Assembly: GCA_003245635.1 (NCBI GenBank)
Contig: QKCO01000123.1
Location: 1-38,103 of the forward strand
Length of the DNA stretch: 38,103 bases
Direction of reading: 5' to 3'
DNA from: Treponema sp.
Lineage (GTDB): Bacteria > Spirochaetota > Spirochaetia > Treponematales > Breznakiellaceae
A model generated the notes under the pieces. It had not been told where the DNA came from, did no database searches, and saw nothing but the letters and a program-made list of their open reading frames with translations. Every line of letters begins with the position of its first letter. Positions within the stretch are counted from its first letter, which is position 1. Below, piece after piece: positions 26,269-34,532 of the stretch. The position numbers were made by a program, and so were the translations under genes.

Positions 26269-27033
26269 ATGCTGTTCAACCTGAAAGGCCGCACGGCCAT
26301 CGTAACCGGCGCCGGTTCCAAGCGCGGAATCGGGCGCTCCATCGCGCTCGCGCTCGCCGAGCAGGGAGCCGACGTCGTCATCTGCGACATGAACCTCGAA
26401 GGCGCCAAGGAAACGGCCGCCGAGGTCGCCTCCAAGGGCGTCAAGTCGCTGGCCCTCCAGTGCAACGTCATCGTGGAAAGCGAGATCGCCGCGGTCGTGA
26501 AGCAGACCGTCGAGACGTTCGGCAAGATCGACATCCTGGTGAACAACGCGGGCATCACCCAGCCGGTGAAGGTGCTCGACATGACCGAAGCCGATTGGGA
26601 CCGCGTCGTGGACGTGAACATGAAGAGCACCTTCCTCTGCTCCAAGGCGGTGTTGCCGAACATGATCGCGAACAAATACGGACGCATCGTGAACATGAGC
26701 TCCGTCTCCGCCAAGCGCGGCGGCGGCGTGTTCGGCGGCGCGCACTATTCGGCGGCCAAGTCCGGCATCCTCGCGTTCGGCAAGGCGCTCAGCCGCGAGG
26801 TGGCTCCCGAAGGCATCACCATCAACGCCATCGCCCCCGGTATCGTCGCCACGGATATCCGCGGCGGCGTCGAGGACGAAGAGACGCAGAAAAAGATGAC
26901 TTCCGACATTCCCTGCCGCCGCATGGGCACTCCCCTCGACGTGGCGGCCGCCGTGTGCTTCCTGGCTTCGACCGAAGCCGGCTACATCACCGGCGAGGAG
27001 ATCGACGTCAACGGCGGCTCTCATATGGATTGA
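26269..27033 (+). CDS. Short-chain dehydrogenase/reductase (FabG-like, SDR)
   Basis: The 254-residue classical SDR has TGAGSKRGIG (13-22) for nucleotide binding, NNAG (92-95), S144/S145, and the catalytic pair Y160 and K164 in YSAAK, then the APGIVATDI segment. It ends with the usual INGG-like DVNGGSHMD. The acidic D40 after the second strand (VICDMN) points to NAD(H) preference. ATG 26269 follows AGAAGGAG. Third cistron after the TRAP permease, so it probably oxidises or reduces the imported compound. Its stop codon overlaps the arm of a long hairpin. Confidence 0.92.
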   Translation: MLFNLKGRTAIVTGAGSKRGIGRSIALALAEQGADVVICDMNLEGAKETAAEVASKGVKSLALQCNVIVESEIAAVVKQTVETFGKIDILVNNAGITQPVKVLDMTEADWDRVVDVNMKSTFLCSKAVLPNMIANKYGRIVNMSSVSAKRGGGVFGGAHYSAAKSGILAFGKALSREVAPEGITINAIAPGIVATDIRGGVEDEETQKKMTSDIPCRRMGTPLDVAAAVCFLASTEAGYITGEEIDVNGGSHMD

Positions 27034-27070
27034 CGCTTCAGCGAACGCCGGTCGCGTTCGCTGAAGCGTC
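27032..27070 (+). terminator. 17-bp hairpin at the end of the TRAP/SDR operon
   Basis: Arms 27032-27048 and 27054-27070 are perfectly complementary, with a five-base loop. The left arm starts inside the SDR stop codon. No strong T-run follows (only TT before the next hairpin). Confidence 0.75.
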
Positions 27071-27071
27071 T

Positions 27072-27114
27072 TGCAGAATCGTGCTTCCGGCAGAGCCGGG
27101 AGCACGATTCTGCA
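27072..27114 (+). terminator. Second long hairpin, 20-bp stem with AGA loop
   Basis: Arms 27072-27091 and 27095-27114 pair along 20 positions with one G-U wobble and a three-base loop. It begins one base after the previous hairpin. Further down, 27126-27151 can form a weaker bulged stem, and AAAACTT/AAGTTTT (27183-27198) sits shortly before a run of seven T. Confidence 0.7.
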
Positions 27115-27299
27115 GCCTTAGATCGGGAGAAAACGCGAACGTTTGTTCTCCGCCGGCGATGAACGGAATATAGCTCGGAGGAAAAACTTAAAAGTTTTCG
27201 TCCCTTTTTTTAAGCTCTATCGGGCTCTGTCCCCTCGGCAAGGCTCTCGGTTTTGCGTGGAGGGGTTTTTCAATATTCGGGTATTCCGTATCATGGCCC

Positions 27300-28340
27300 A
27301 TGATTCTCTATGATCCAGCCGCGGCGATGCGGTTTCCCGATTACGGCATCTTGATCCCGGTGCTCGATTCGCGCGCGGTGAACGTCGTTTCCGCGTTCAG
27401 GTCGCGTTTCAGCGCCGACGCGGAAAAGTTCTTGACGAAGGGCGTGACCGAGAAGATCGGCCGCACGGACGTAGCGCGCGTCCACGACGCCGATTTCTGC
27501 GCGCGCCTGTTCGGCGGCGGCGCGGGACTCGAGAAGGAGCTTTTGCGGACCTATGAGCTGATCGACAAGGACGGGAAGCCGCATCGCTACGAACCCGGCA
27601 AGGCGATCCGGCCCCTCGGGGCGCTTCTTGACACCATCCTCGGTCAGATCGCGGGCACCTACCAGGCGTGCCGCGGCGCTCTCGATTCCGGTTTCTGCTA
27701 TTACCTCGGCGGCGGTATGCACCATGCGCGCGCCGATTCCGGCTCCGGCTTCTGCCAGCTGAACGACATCATGATTTCGGCCGCGCGCCTCCGGGCCGAA
27801 GGCCGCGCGCGCAGGGTGTGGGTCATCGACCTGGACGCGCACAAGGGCGACGGCACCGCGGAGATCGCCGCGCGCGATCCGGATACGCTGACGCTTTCCA
27901 TCCACATGGCCGACGGCTGGCCGCTCGATCCGGAAAGCCTCGACGCCGCGCGCGCTCAGGGGCGGGGCGCGGACCAGGCACCGTTCGCGCCGAGCGACGT
28001 CGAGATCCCGGTCGCCCGCGGCGAAGACGGCCTGTACTGCGCCAAGCTGGCGGAAGGCCTTTCGCGCCTGGAGAGTCTTTCTTCCGGCGCCAAGCCCGAT
28101 CTGGCCATCGTCGTCGACGGCGCCGATCCCTACGTCCACGACGGGCTCGCCTCGAGCGCCGATCTCGCGCTTTCGCTCGACCAGTGCGTCGAACGGGACC
28201 TGCTGACGCTCGATTTTCTCCGCGCCCGCGGCATCCCGTCGGCCTGGATCATGGCCGGCGGCTACGGGCCGCGCGCGTGGGAACCGCCCGCGGCGTTCCT
28301 TTCGGAAGTCTACGGACGGGCCCGCGAAGCGCTTCGCTGA
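27300..28340 (+). CDS. Histone-deacetylase-like zinc amidohydrolase
   Basis: The 346-residue protein belongs to the arginase/deacetylase superfamily. It has the tandem histidines H141-H142 (GGGMHHA), zinc ligands D177 or D179 and H181 in IDLDAHKGDGT, D276 (VDGADPYVHD), and a catalytic tyrosine Y322 in AGGYGP. The DLDAH-x-GDG form resembles class IV/HDAC11-type and bacterial acetoin-utilisation-like proteins more than class I. Likely cytoplasmic, acting on acetylated polyamines, lysines or small amides. ATG 27300 lacks a clear ribosome site. It stands alone between the hairpin cluster and the pectin locus, with no obvious partner. Confidence 0.88.
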   Translation: MILYDPAAAMRFPDYGILIPVLDSRAVNVVSAFRSRFSADAEKFLTKGVTEKIGRTDVARVHDADFCARLFGGGAGLEKELLRTYELIDKDGKPHRYEPGKAIRPLGALLDTILGQIAGTYQACRGALDSGFCYYLGGGMHHARADSGSGFCQLNDIMISAARLRAEGRARRVWVIDLDAHKGDGTAEIAARDPDTLTLSIHMADGWPLDPESLDAARAQGRGADQAPFAPSDVEIPVARGEDGLYCAKLAEGLSRLESLSSGAKPDLAIVVDGADPYVHDGLASSADLALSLDQCVERDLLTLDFLRARGIPSAWIMAGGYGPRAWEPPAAFLSEVYGRAREALR

Positions 28341-28353
28341 AGCGGGCGGCATT

Positions 28354-28383
28354 ATTGTCCAAAACGTCGCCACCCTTTTTCCG
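28354..28383 (+). promoter_or_regulatory. Candidate regulator box upstream of the GH28 gene
   Basis: The pattern is ATTGTCCAAAA, five free bases, CCAC, three free bases, TTTTCCG. It is repeated with identical spacing at 34431-34460 before the ABC importer operon. It ends 35 bases before the GH28 start, a suitable place for an AraC-type activator next to the promoter. Confidence 0.65.
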
Positions 28384-28418
28384 CCCGCGGACGGGATCAT
28401 GAAGGATCGGAGGATCCC

Positions 28419-29732
28419 ATGAACCCTACGTCCGACTCGCAGAAGAATCCTTTCGCTTCCGGAGCGGTTTCCGTTTTTCGATTCGGAGCGAAGGGCGACG
28501 GCCGGACGCTCGATACCGGCGCGATCCAGGCGGCCGTCGACGCTGCCCACGAAGGCGGGGGCGGCACGGTCGTCGTTCCCTCAGGCGCGTTCGTGACCGG
28601 ATCGATCTTTCTCAAGGACAACGTCACCCTCTTCCTCGATCCCGGAGCCGTCCTCCTGGCCAGCAGGGATCCGCGCGATTTTCCCGTCGTCCGCGGGCGC
28701 TGGGAAGGCCTGACCAGAGAAATCCGCGCCGCGATCATCTATGCGGCCGGCGCCAAGCGGATCGCGGTCGTCGGACGCGGAACGATAGACGGCCGGGGCG
28801 AAGAATGGTGGGGCCGCTACCGGCGGAAGGAGCTCGACTATCCGCGACCGCGGACCGTGCAGCTCGAGGACTGCGAGAACGTGCTGCTCGAAGGCTTCAG
28901 CGTCCGCGATTCACCGAGCTGGACGATAAACCCGGTCCGTTCGCGCGGCGTCGTCGTCCGGGGGCTGGATATCCGGAACCACCCCGATTCGCCGACGACC
29001 GACGGGGTCAATCCCGATTCCTGCGAGGCGGTCCGCATCGCCGACTGCTTCATCAGCGTCGGCGACGACTGCGTGACGCTCAAATCGGGCGTCGAGGCCG
29101 AACCCGCCGAACTCCGCCCGCCGTGCAGGGACATCGCCATCGTCAACTGCGTCATGGAGCGGGGCCACGGGGGCGTGGTGCTCGGGAGCGAGACTTCAGG
29201 CGGCGTCAGCGATGTGGTCATCTCCAATTGCGTCTTCAAGGGAACGGACCGCGGCATCAGGATGAAGTCCCGCCGGGGAAGGGGCGGGACGATCGAGCGG
29301 GTGCGGGTCTCCAACATCGTGATGCGCGACGTGCTCTGTCCCTTCACGATGAACCTCCGCTACCACTGCGGAGGCGCGCAGGGGAACGCGCTCGTGGCCG
29401 ACCGCGGAGCGGCTCCCGTCGGTCCGGGGACCCCGGCGATCAGGAACGTGTCCTTCAGTTCGATCACCGCGGTCGGCGCGCGCCTCGCGGCGGCCTGGCT
29501 GGACGGCCTGCCCGAATCGCCCATCCAGGACGTCTCCTTCTCGGACGTTTCCGTTTCCATGGACGGCGACGACGCTCCCGCGCCCGCCGAGATGGCGGAC
29601 GGGATTCCGGCCCTCAGCCGCGCCGGCTTCCACGCGACCGACGTGACCGGGCTCGGCCTGCACGACGTGCGCGTGGCCGGAGCCCGCGGCGAATCCTTCG
29701 TGCTCGACGGCTCGGTGTCGCTGCGGCCCTGA
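28419..29732 (+). CDS. Glycoside hydrolase family 28 (polygalacturonase-like), cytoplasmic
   Basis: The 437-residue beta-helix enzyme would hydrolyse galacturonic-acid linkages in oligomers. GH28 marks are FGAKGDG at the N-terminus, NPD (198-200) in DGVNPDSCE, the catalytic Asp pair D216-D217 in VGDDC, H250 in RGHGG, and the RMK motif (281-283, usually RIK). No signal peptide is present, so it likely works inside the cell on imported oligosaccharides. The ATG follows a GGAGG site. Only one base separates its stop from the stop of the convergent sensor gene. The neighbouring GH105 enzyme, sensor and ABC importer place it in a pectin/rhamnogalacturonan-fragment pathway. Confidence 0.92.
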   Translation: MNPTSDSQKNPFASGAVSVFRFGAKGDGRTLDTGAIQAAVDAAHEGGGGTVVVPSGAFVTGSIFLKDNVTLFLDPGAVLLASRDPRDFPVVRGRWEGLTREIRAAIIYAAGAKRIAVVGRGTIDGRGEEWWGRYRRKELDYPRPRTVQLEDCENVLLEGFSVRDSPSWTINPVRSRGVVVRGLDIRNHPDSPTTDGVNPDSCEAVRIADCFISVGDDCVTLKSGVEAEPAELRPPCRDIAIVNCVMERGHGGVVLGSETSGGVSDVVISNCVFKGTDRGIRMKSRRGRGGTIERVRVSNIVMRDVLCPFTMNLRYHCGGAQGNALVADRGAAPVGPGTPAIRNVSFSSITAVGARLAAAWLDGLPESPIQDVSFSDVSVSMDGDDAPAPAEMADGIPALSRAGFHATDVTGLGLHDVRVAGARGESFVLDGSVSLRP

Positions 29733-29733
29733 T

Positions 29734-32700
29734 TCAGCGGCGAGCCGAATCCCGATAGGCGTTGGGCGTCGTGCCGGTCGTCTTCCGGAACACGCGGCTG
29801 AAATAGGCTTGGTCGGGGAAGCCGACCTTCTCCCCGACGACGGCGACGCTTTCGTCCGACGCCTTGAGCAGCTCCTTGGCGCGGTGGATGCGCAGGCGGG
29901 TCAGGTATTCCCATACGGTCACGCCGAGCTCGCCGTGGAAAATCCGCGATAGGTAATACTCGCTGACGTTGACCGCGTCGGCGAGCTTCCAGCGGGTGAT
30001 GTTCGACCGGTAGTGCTCGTTCAGGTAGGCGACGGCCCGCTTCACGACGACGCTCGTCGGCTGGGGGAGCCGGTCGGCGCCGCCGTAGAGCACGCGCGAG
30101 ATGCCGGCGGCTAGGTCTTCCTCGGTCCAGACGCCTTTGTTCTGCAGGAGGACGCGGCTGCGCTCCTCGAGCCGCCGCACGTCCTCCGCGGTGATGACTT
30201 TGTTGGTGCGGAGCAGGACCGGAATCTTCGCGCTGGCATCGTCCGCGCGCATGAGGTCCAGTATGTCGAAGCCGGAAAGCCCCGGCATCATCAGGTCGAG
30301 GACGGCGAGCCGCGGACGCCGTTTCCTGACCGCTTCCCATGCCTCGTCTCCGTCGGCGGCCGCGATGACCTCCAGGCCGGGAACCGTCTTCAGCACGACG
30401 CCGCGCAGGAATTCGAGCTCGGCCGGATCGTCGTCGGCGACGAGCACCGGCGCGTCTCCGTCCAGCGGGCAGCAGAGCATGATGGCCTGCGAAAGGGTCG
30501 GCTCCGCCGCGTTCTTGTCCAGGAAGCCGGCCGTCTTCTCCTTGAGGCCCGCCGCGCCGTACAGCAGGAACGGACGGGAGGCGAGCCGCGGGTGCTGGCG
30601 GATCTTGCGGAACAGGCTCCATTCGGCGCCCCCCGCGGCGGAAAGGTCCCAGGCGATCGCCGCGGGATCGATGTTCTCGAGTTCCCCGCGCTCCGCTTCC
30701 TCGAGCGAGACGCGCCGTATGGGTAGGCGGTTCCGTTCCGCTACCGCCGCGAGGTCCTCGCCGGGGCCGTCCGCCGACACCAGGAGCAGGCATCCTCCTT
30801 CGGGCGGGGGAGCGGACGGAAGAGCGCCGCCGTCCAGATTCGGCAGCGGCAGCCGGACGCGGAAGACGGCGCCTTCGCCCGGACGGCTTTCCGCGGAGAT
30901 CGTCCCGAAATGGAGGGACACCAGGTGCCGGGTGATGCTCAGCCCGAGGCCGACGCCGCCGGCGCCCGTGCGCTGGGAATCGGAGGAGATGAACGGCTCG
31001 AAGACGAAGGCTTGACGGTCGGCGGGGATGCCCGGGCCGGTGTCCGCCACGGTGATGACGATGTCGGGGGCCTCGGTCTCGAGCCTGAGTCGAATGCGGC
31101 CGGCTTCCGTGAATTTCGCGGCGTTGCCCAATAGATTGAAGAGGATCTGCCTGAAGCGGATCGGATCGACCTGGATCAGGGGAAGCTTTTCGGGAATTTC
31201 GAGCGACCATTCCACGCCGGAATTCGCGGATGCGGCGAATTCGGCGAATACTTCCCGGGCCGCCGGCTCAATGTCGACCAGCTCCCGCCGGATGTCCAGT
31301 TCGTCGATCTCGGCCCGGGAAATGTCCAGCAGGTCGCCGACCAGCCGCCGCTGGTGCTCCGCATTGACCGCGATCGCGCGGAGGTCCCGGTCATCCGCGC
31401 CGACTTTCTCGGACAGCCGGTCGATGCAGCGGAGGATCTGCTGGACGGGCGCCCGCAGCTCGTGCGAGACGTTCGACAGGAGCCGCGTCTTGATGAGGTT
31501 CGAGCGTTCGGCGGCGGCGCGGGCCGATTCGATGCGCGCGAACAGGATGATGGTCCGCAGCGCGTTGCTGATGGCGTTTCGCAACTCCTCGTACAGGACG
31601 CCGGAGCGCGGCCCGATCTCGAGCAGCACGTAGCCGATCGGCGTCTCGTGGAAGTAGAGAGGCTGCACGATGTACGCGAGCCTCCTATCGGGGAATTTTT
31701 CCTTCGGCACCAGATCGGAGACGGGGAAACGGAGGGCCGGATCCGATACCTCCTCCCCGTCGCGGAAGGCGAATACGAGGTCCGCCTCCGTGAAGTCGTT
31801 CTCCCTCGCGTAGCGGCAGACGTAGGCGCTCCCGATGCCGAAGCGGGTGAGCGCGGGGATCAGTATCTGCGAGAGCCGGTTCATGTCCAGGGCCGTCAGC
31901 AGCGCGTGGTTGAGCTCTCCCATCTCTTCCGCCCGCCGGTTTTCCTCCCAAGCCCGGAAATTGACCTCGCGGATGGCGCCTTCGTCCAATATTGCCCGCG
32001 CGCGGGCGATCGCCGATTCCGCGTCGATGCGGCGGCCGGGGCTCAGCTGCGCGCCGAGGGATCGCTTGAGCTCGGCGAGGGCGGCCTGCCAGGGGGCGAT
32101 GTCCATCCGGTTGCGGACCAGGTGGTCGACCAATTCGGTCAGGCGGTCGAAGAAGCCGGAGAAATCGCCGCGATCCAGCGATGCGCGCCAGGAACCGAGA
32201 ACGGGATCGAGGAGTTCCGATCCGGTTCCCGCGGACAGTCCGACCGCCGACAGGATGCGTTCTCCGGACCCGGTGTCCGCCTCGGCCGCGCGGCCTGCTT
32301 CGTAATGGACGGCGCCGGCCGGACATCCGCAGGAACGCCGCACCACGAGCCGCGTCGGGAGCCTCCGTTCGGGCGGCTGAGCTTTTCCGTCCATGAGGTC
32401 GAGCAGCGACGACAGCCCCACCGCGCCGAGTTCGCTGAACGGGGCGTGCACCGAACTGAGCGGAGGGGAGGCGACGCGGCTCTCGATGATGTCGTTCATC
32501 CCGATGACGGCCACATCCTCCGGAACGCGGATTCCCCGGCCCTGGAGCGCGATCATCGCCTTGAGGGCCAGCAGGTCGCTCGCGACCACCAGCGCGCGCA
32601 GCTCGCGTCCGGGGACCACCCCCCGCTCGTCCAGCAGTTCCGAAACGGCTTCGGCTCCGCCGTCCCAGTCCCGGGGCGTCGTGACGAGCCGTTCGTCCGC

Positions 32701-33210
32701 CGCCATGCCCCGGTCGCGGAAGAGGTCCAGGTATGCGCGGTAGCGGTCTTCGGCGCTCGGATGCTTTTCAGGCCCCCTGATGAAGCCGACGGCGGAGTAT
32801 CCGTGGACGTCCAGCATGTGCTCGACGGCGGCGCGCATACCCGAGTAGAAGTCGATGGTGACCGAGGGAATCCCGTAGACGCCGGCGGAAATGCCGATCG
32901 CGGGGATGTCGCGGTACTCGCCGACCAGGCGGTCGATCTCGCTTTCGGGGCCGGTGCCGGAAAGCGCCGACGCCCACACGAGGACGCCGTCCAGGGGCGC
33001 TTCGGCGGCCACCGCGTAGACGGCGTTGCGGGAGGTCTCGTAGGGGTCCATGGACCCGACCTGGCCGCCGGCGAAGCAGAACAGGTTCACGCCGCGCCGC
33101 GCGCACTCGTCGGCGATCACCGGCCAGATCGACAGGCTGGCCCCCCGATGCACGCGCGCGAACACGAGTCCGACCGAAGGCCTATCGTTGTGCTTCTGCT
33201 TCGACCTCAT
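29734..33210 (-). CDS. One-polypeptide sugar sensor: LacI-like ligand domain, histidine kinase, receiver, AraC DNA-binding domain
   Basis: The 1158-residue protein has these parts in order. Residues about 1-300 are a LacI/periplasmic-binding-like ligand domain without the LacI helix-turn-helix and without a signal peptide. About 430-560 is a GAF-like region. The histidine kinase follows, with H583 in NVSHELRAP, N-box NLLGNAAKF, DTGPGIP and GVGLGLSI. Next comes a degenerate receiver-like stretch (about 805-900), then a true receiver with VADDD, phospho-acceptor D972 in VLDLMMPG and K in LQNKG. A C-terminal AraC domain (about 1055-1155, VAVVGEKVGFPDQAYFSRVFRKTTG) closes it. There is no membrane segment, so it senses a cytoplasmic sugar. 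It lies 28 bases after the GH105 gene on the same strand and probably controls the flanking pectin genes. Confidence 0.92.
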   Translation of the reverse strand: MRSKQKHNDRPSVGLVFARVHRGASLSIWPVIADECARRGVNLFCFAGGQVGSMDPYETSRNAVYAVAAEAPLDGVLVWASALSGTGPESEIDRLVGEYRDIPAIGISAGVYGIPSVTIDFYSGMRAAVEHMLDVHGYSAVGFIRGPEKHPSAEDRYRAYLDLFRDRGMAADERLVTTPRDWDGGAEAVSELLDERGVVPGRELRALVVASDLLALKAMIALQGRGIRVPEDVAVIGMNDIIESRVASPPLSSVHAPFSELGAVGLSSLLDLMDGKAQPPERRLPTRLVVRRSCGCPAGAVHYEAGRAAEADTGSGERILSAVGLSAGTGSELLDPVLGSWRASLDRGDFSGFFDRLTELVDHLVRNRMDIAPWQAALAELKRSLGAQLSPGRRIDAESAIARARAILDEGAIREVNFRAWEENRRAEEMGELNHALLTALDMNRLSQILIPALTRFGIGSAYVCRYARENDFTEADLVFAFRDGEEVSDPALRFPVSDLVPKEKFPDRRLAYIVQPLYFHETPIGYVLLEIGPRSGVLYEELRNAISNALRTIILFARIESARAAAERSNLIKTRLLSNVSHELRAPVQQILRCIDRLSEKVGADDRDLRAIAVNAEHQRRLVGDLLDISRAEIDELDIRRELVDIEPAAREVFAEFAASANSGVEWSLEIPEKLPLIQVDPIRFRQILFNLLGNAAKFTEAGRIRLRLETEAPDIVITVADTGPGIPADRQAFVFEPFISSDSQRTGAGGVGLGLSITRHLVSLHFGTISAESRPGEGAVFRVRLPLPNLDGGALPSAPPPEGGCLLLVSADGPGEDLAAVAERNRLPIRRVSLEEAERGELENIDPAAIAWDLSAAGGAEWSLFRKIRQHPRLASRPFLLYGAAGLKEKTAGFLDKNAAEPTLSQAIMLCCPLDGDAPVLVADDDPAELEFLRGVVLKTVPGLEVIAAADGDEAWEAVRKRRPRLAVLDLMMPGLSGFDILDLMRADDASAKIPVLLRTNKVITAEDVRRLEERSRVLLQNKGVWTEEDLAAGISRVLYGGADRLPQPTSVVVKRAVAYLNEHYRSNITRWKLADAVNVSEYYLSRIFHGELGVTVWEYLTRLRIHRAKELLKASDESVAVVGEKVGFPDQAYFSRVFRKTTGTTPNAYRDSARR

Positions 33211-33238
33211 AGCGGCTCGAGGCAGTCTTCCGTTCCCC

Positions 33239-34336
33239 CTACGCGCCGCTCCGGAGCCGCTCCGCGTACGCGAGGAGCAGGGCGCCGATTCCGTGGCCGT
33301 TGTTCGGAACGATGTCCTCCGACAGGTAATAGTCGAAGGTTCCCGGACGCCTCTTCTCTCCTCCGAGTCCGGCGCTTTTGCAGATATCCGTCAGGAGGAT
33401 ATCCCCGCCCTTGTCGATCAGCTTTTCGCCGATGCAGCCGTCGAAGGCGCGCTTTCCCGCTTCCGCGTATTCGGCGGGAAGCAGGCCGAGTCGGACCCCC
33501 TTGAGTATAGCGTAGGAAATCATGAGGGTGCCCGAAGATTCGAGATAATTGCCTTTCCGGTTGCCGCGGTCGGTCACCTGGTACCACATGCCGCTTTCGT
33601 GCTGGTACTCGAGGAGCCCGTCGACCGCTCTGCGGAAGGACTCGCGGAGAGGAGACGAATCGCAGTCTTCGTCCGCCAGCAGCTCGAGGACGTCGGCCAT
33701 CGCCATGACGTGCCAGCCGCAGGCGCGGGACCAGACGTTGAGCGAAAGCCCGGTGCGGGGATCGGCCCAGAACATCGCGCGGCTCTCGTCGTAGGCATGC
33801 AGGTACAGGCGCCGGTCCGGATCGTACATGATCCGGTCGACGTTGGCGAACTGCCGCAGCGTATCGGAGAAATCCTTGACCGCGTCGAAGCGTTGGACGC
33901 AGCGGACCAGGAAGGGCTGTCCCATGTACAAGCCGTCCAGCCACACCTGGTAGGGGTATATGTCCTTATGCCAGAAGTTTCCTTCGTTCGTGCGCGGAAA
34001 GCGCTTGAGGTGCGCGTACAGCTTTTCGGCCGCCCGCAGGTATTTCGGGTCCCCGTCCGCTTCGTGGAGCGTGAAGAGGACCTTTCCCATGTTGATTTCG
34101 TCGATGTTGTATTCGCCCCATCGGAAATCGATGATGGAGCCTTCGGTGTCCAAGAGCCCGTCGAAGTACTTTTTCGCGTAGTCGCGCCAGCGGGGCTCGC
34201 CGGTCGCCTCAGCGAGATCGAGGTAGCCCTTCAGGATCACCCCTTCGATGTAGTACCAGCGGTGCGTGAACCATTTGAAACTTTCCGTCTGCTGCCGCGC
34301 GAATCGGTCTACGAGTCCATAGCGTGTCCGGTCCAT
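33239..34336 (-). CDS. GH105 unsaturated rhamnogalacturonyl hydrolase (YteR/GH88-105 family)
   Basis: The 365-residue (alpha/alpha)6-barrel enzyme removes the unsaturated uronic acid left by pectate or rhamnogalacturonan lyases. Marks are WYYIEGVILKGYLDL, WHKDIYPYQVWLDGLYMGQPF with probable catalytic D134, RACGWHVMAMADVLELL, and SGMWYQVTDRGNRKGNYLESSGTLMISYAI. B. subtilis YteR is similar in length (373 aa). ATG 34334-34336 is preceded by AGGGGGTGG. An upstream in-frame ATG (34474) would add sequence unlike the family and run through the candidate operator. No signal peptide, so it is cytoplasmic. First gene of a minus operon with the sensor. Confidence 0.93.
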   Translation of the reverse strand: MDRTRYGLVDRFARQQTESFKWFTHRWYYIEGVILKGYLDLAEATGEPRWRDYAKKYFDGLLDTEGSIIDFRWGEYNIDEINMGKVLFTLHEADGDPKYLRAAEKLYAHLKRFPRTNEGNFWHKDIYPYQVWLDGLYMGQPFLVRCVQRFDAVKDFSDTLRQFANVDRIMYDPDRRLYLHAYDESRAMFWADPRTGLSLNVWSRACGWHVMAMADVLELLADEDCDSSPLRESFRRAVDGLLEYQHESGMWYQVTDRGNRKGNYLESSGTLMISYAILKGVRLGLLPAEYAEAGKRAFDGCIGEKLIDKGGDILLTDICKSAGLGGEKRRPGTFDYYLSEDIVPNNGHGIGALLLAYAERLRSGA

Positions 34337-34430
34337 AGTCCACCCCCTATGCCGCCGCAGTATCTCATGGCCTCCGGAGGGGGGCAATGAACAAAACGGC
34401 CCGGTTTCGGCTATCGGCATCGAGCGCACG

Positions 34431-34460
34431 ATTGTCCAAAAAATAACCACAAATTTTCCG
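34431..34460 (+). promoter_or_regulatory. Second copy of the 30-bp pectin-locus box, between divergent operons
   Basis: Same pattern as at 28354: ATTGTCCAAAA, five free bases, CCAC, three free bases, TTTTCCG. It lies in the 196-base gap between GH105 (minus) and the ABC importer (plus). A possible -10 (CATACT) follows 11 bases later. It could serve both directions. Confidence 0.65.
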
Positions 34461-34532
34461 GTAACGGGACCCATACTGTACCGGGAACGAGGCGGGCAGC
34501 TTCGTCGTCCGGCAAGGAGGAATGATCAAGCG

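Noticed and set aside
31354-33504. 716-residue open frame on the plus strand opposite the sensor gene
   Set aside because: It is antisense to well-supported kinase/LacI-like domains, has Arg/Asp/Gly/Val-rich composition typical of a shadow frame in G+C-rich DNA, and has no recognisable domain.
34337-34474. Upstream ATG for the GH105 gene at 34474
   Set aside because: The added 46 residues have no similarity to the family, the region holds the 30-bp box and divergent promoter, and a good ribosome site precedes ATG 34334-34336.
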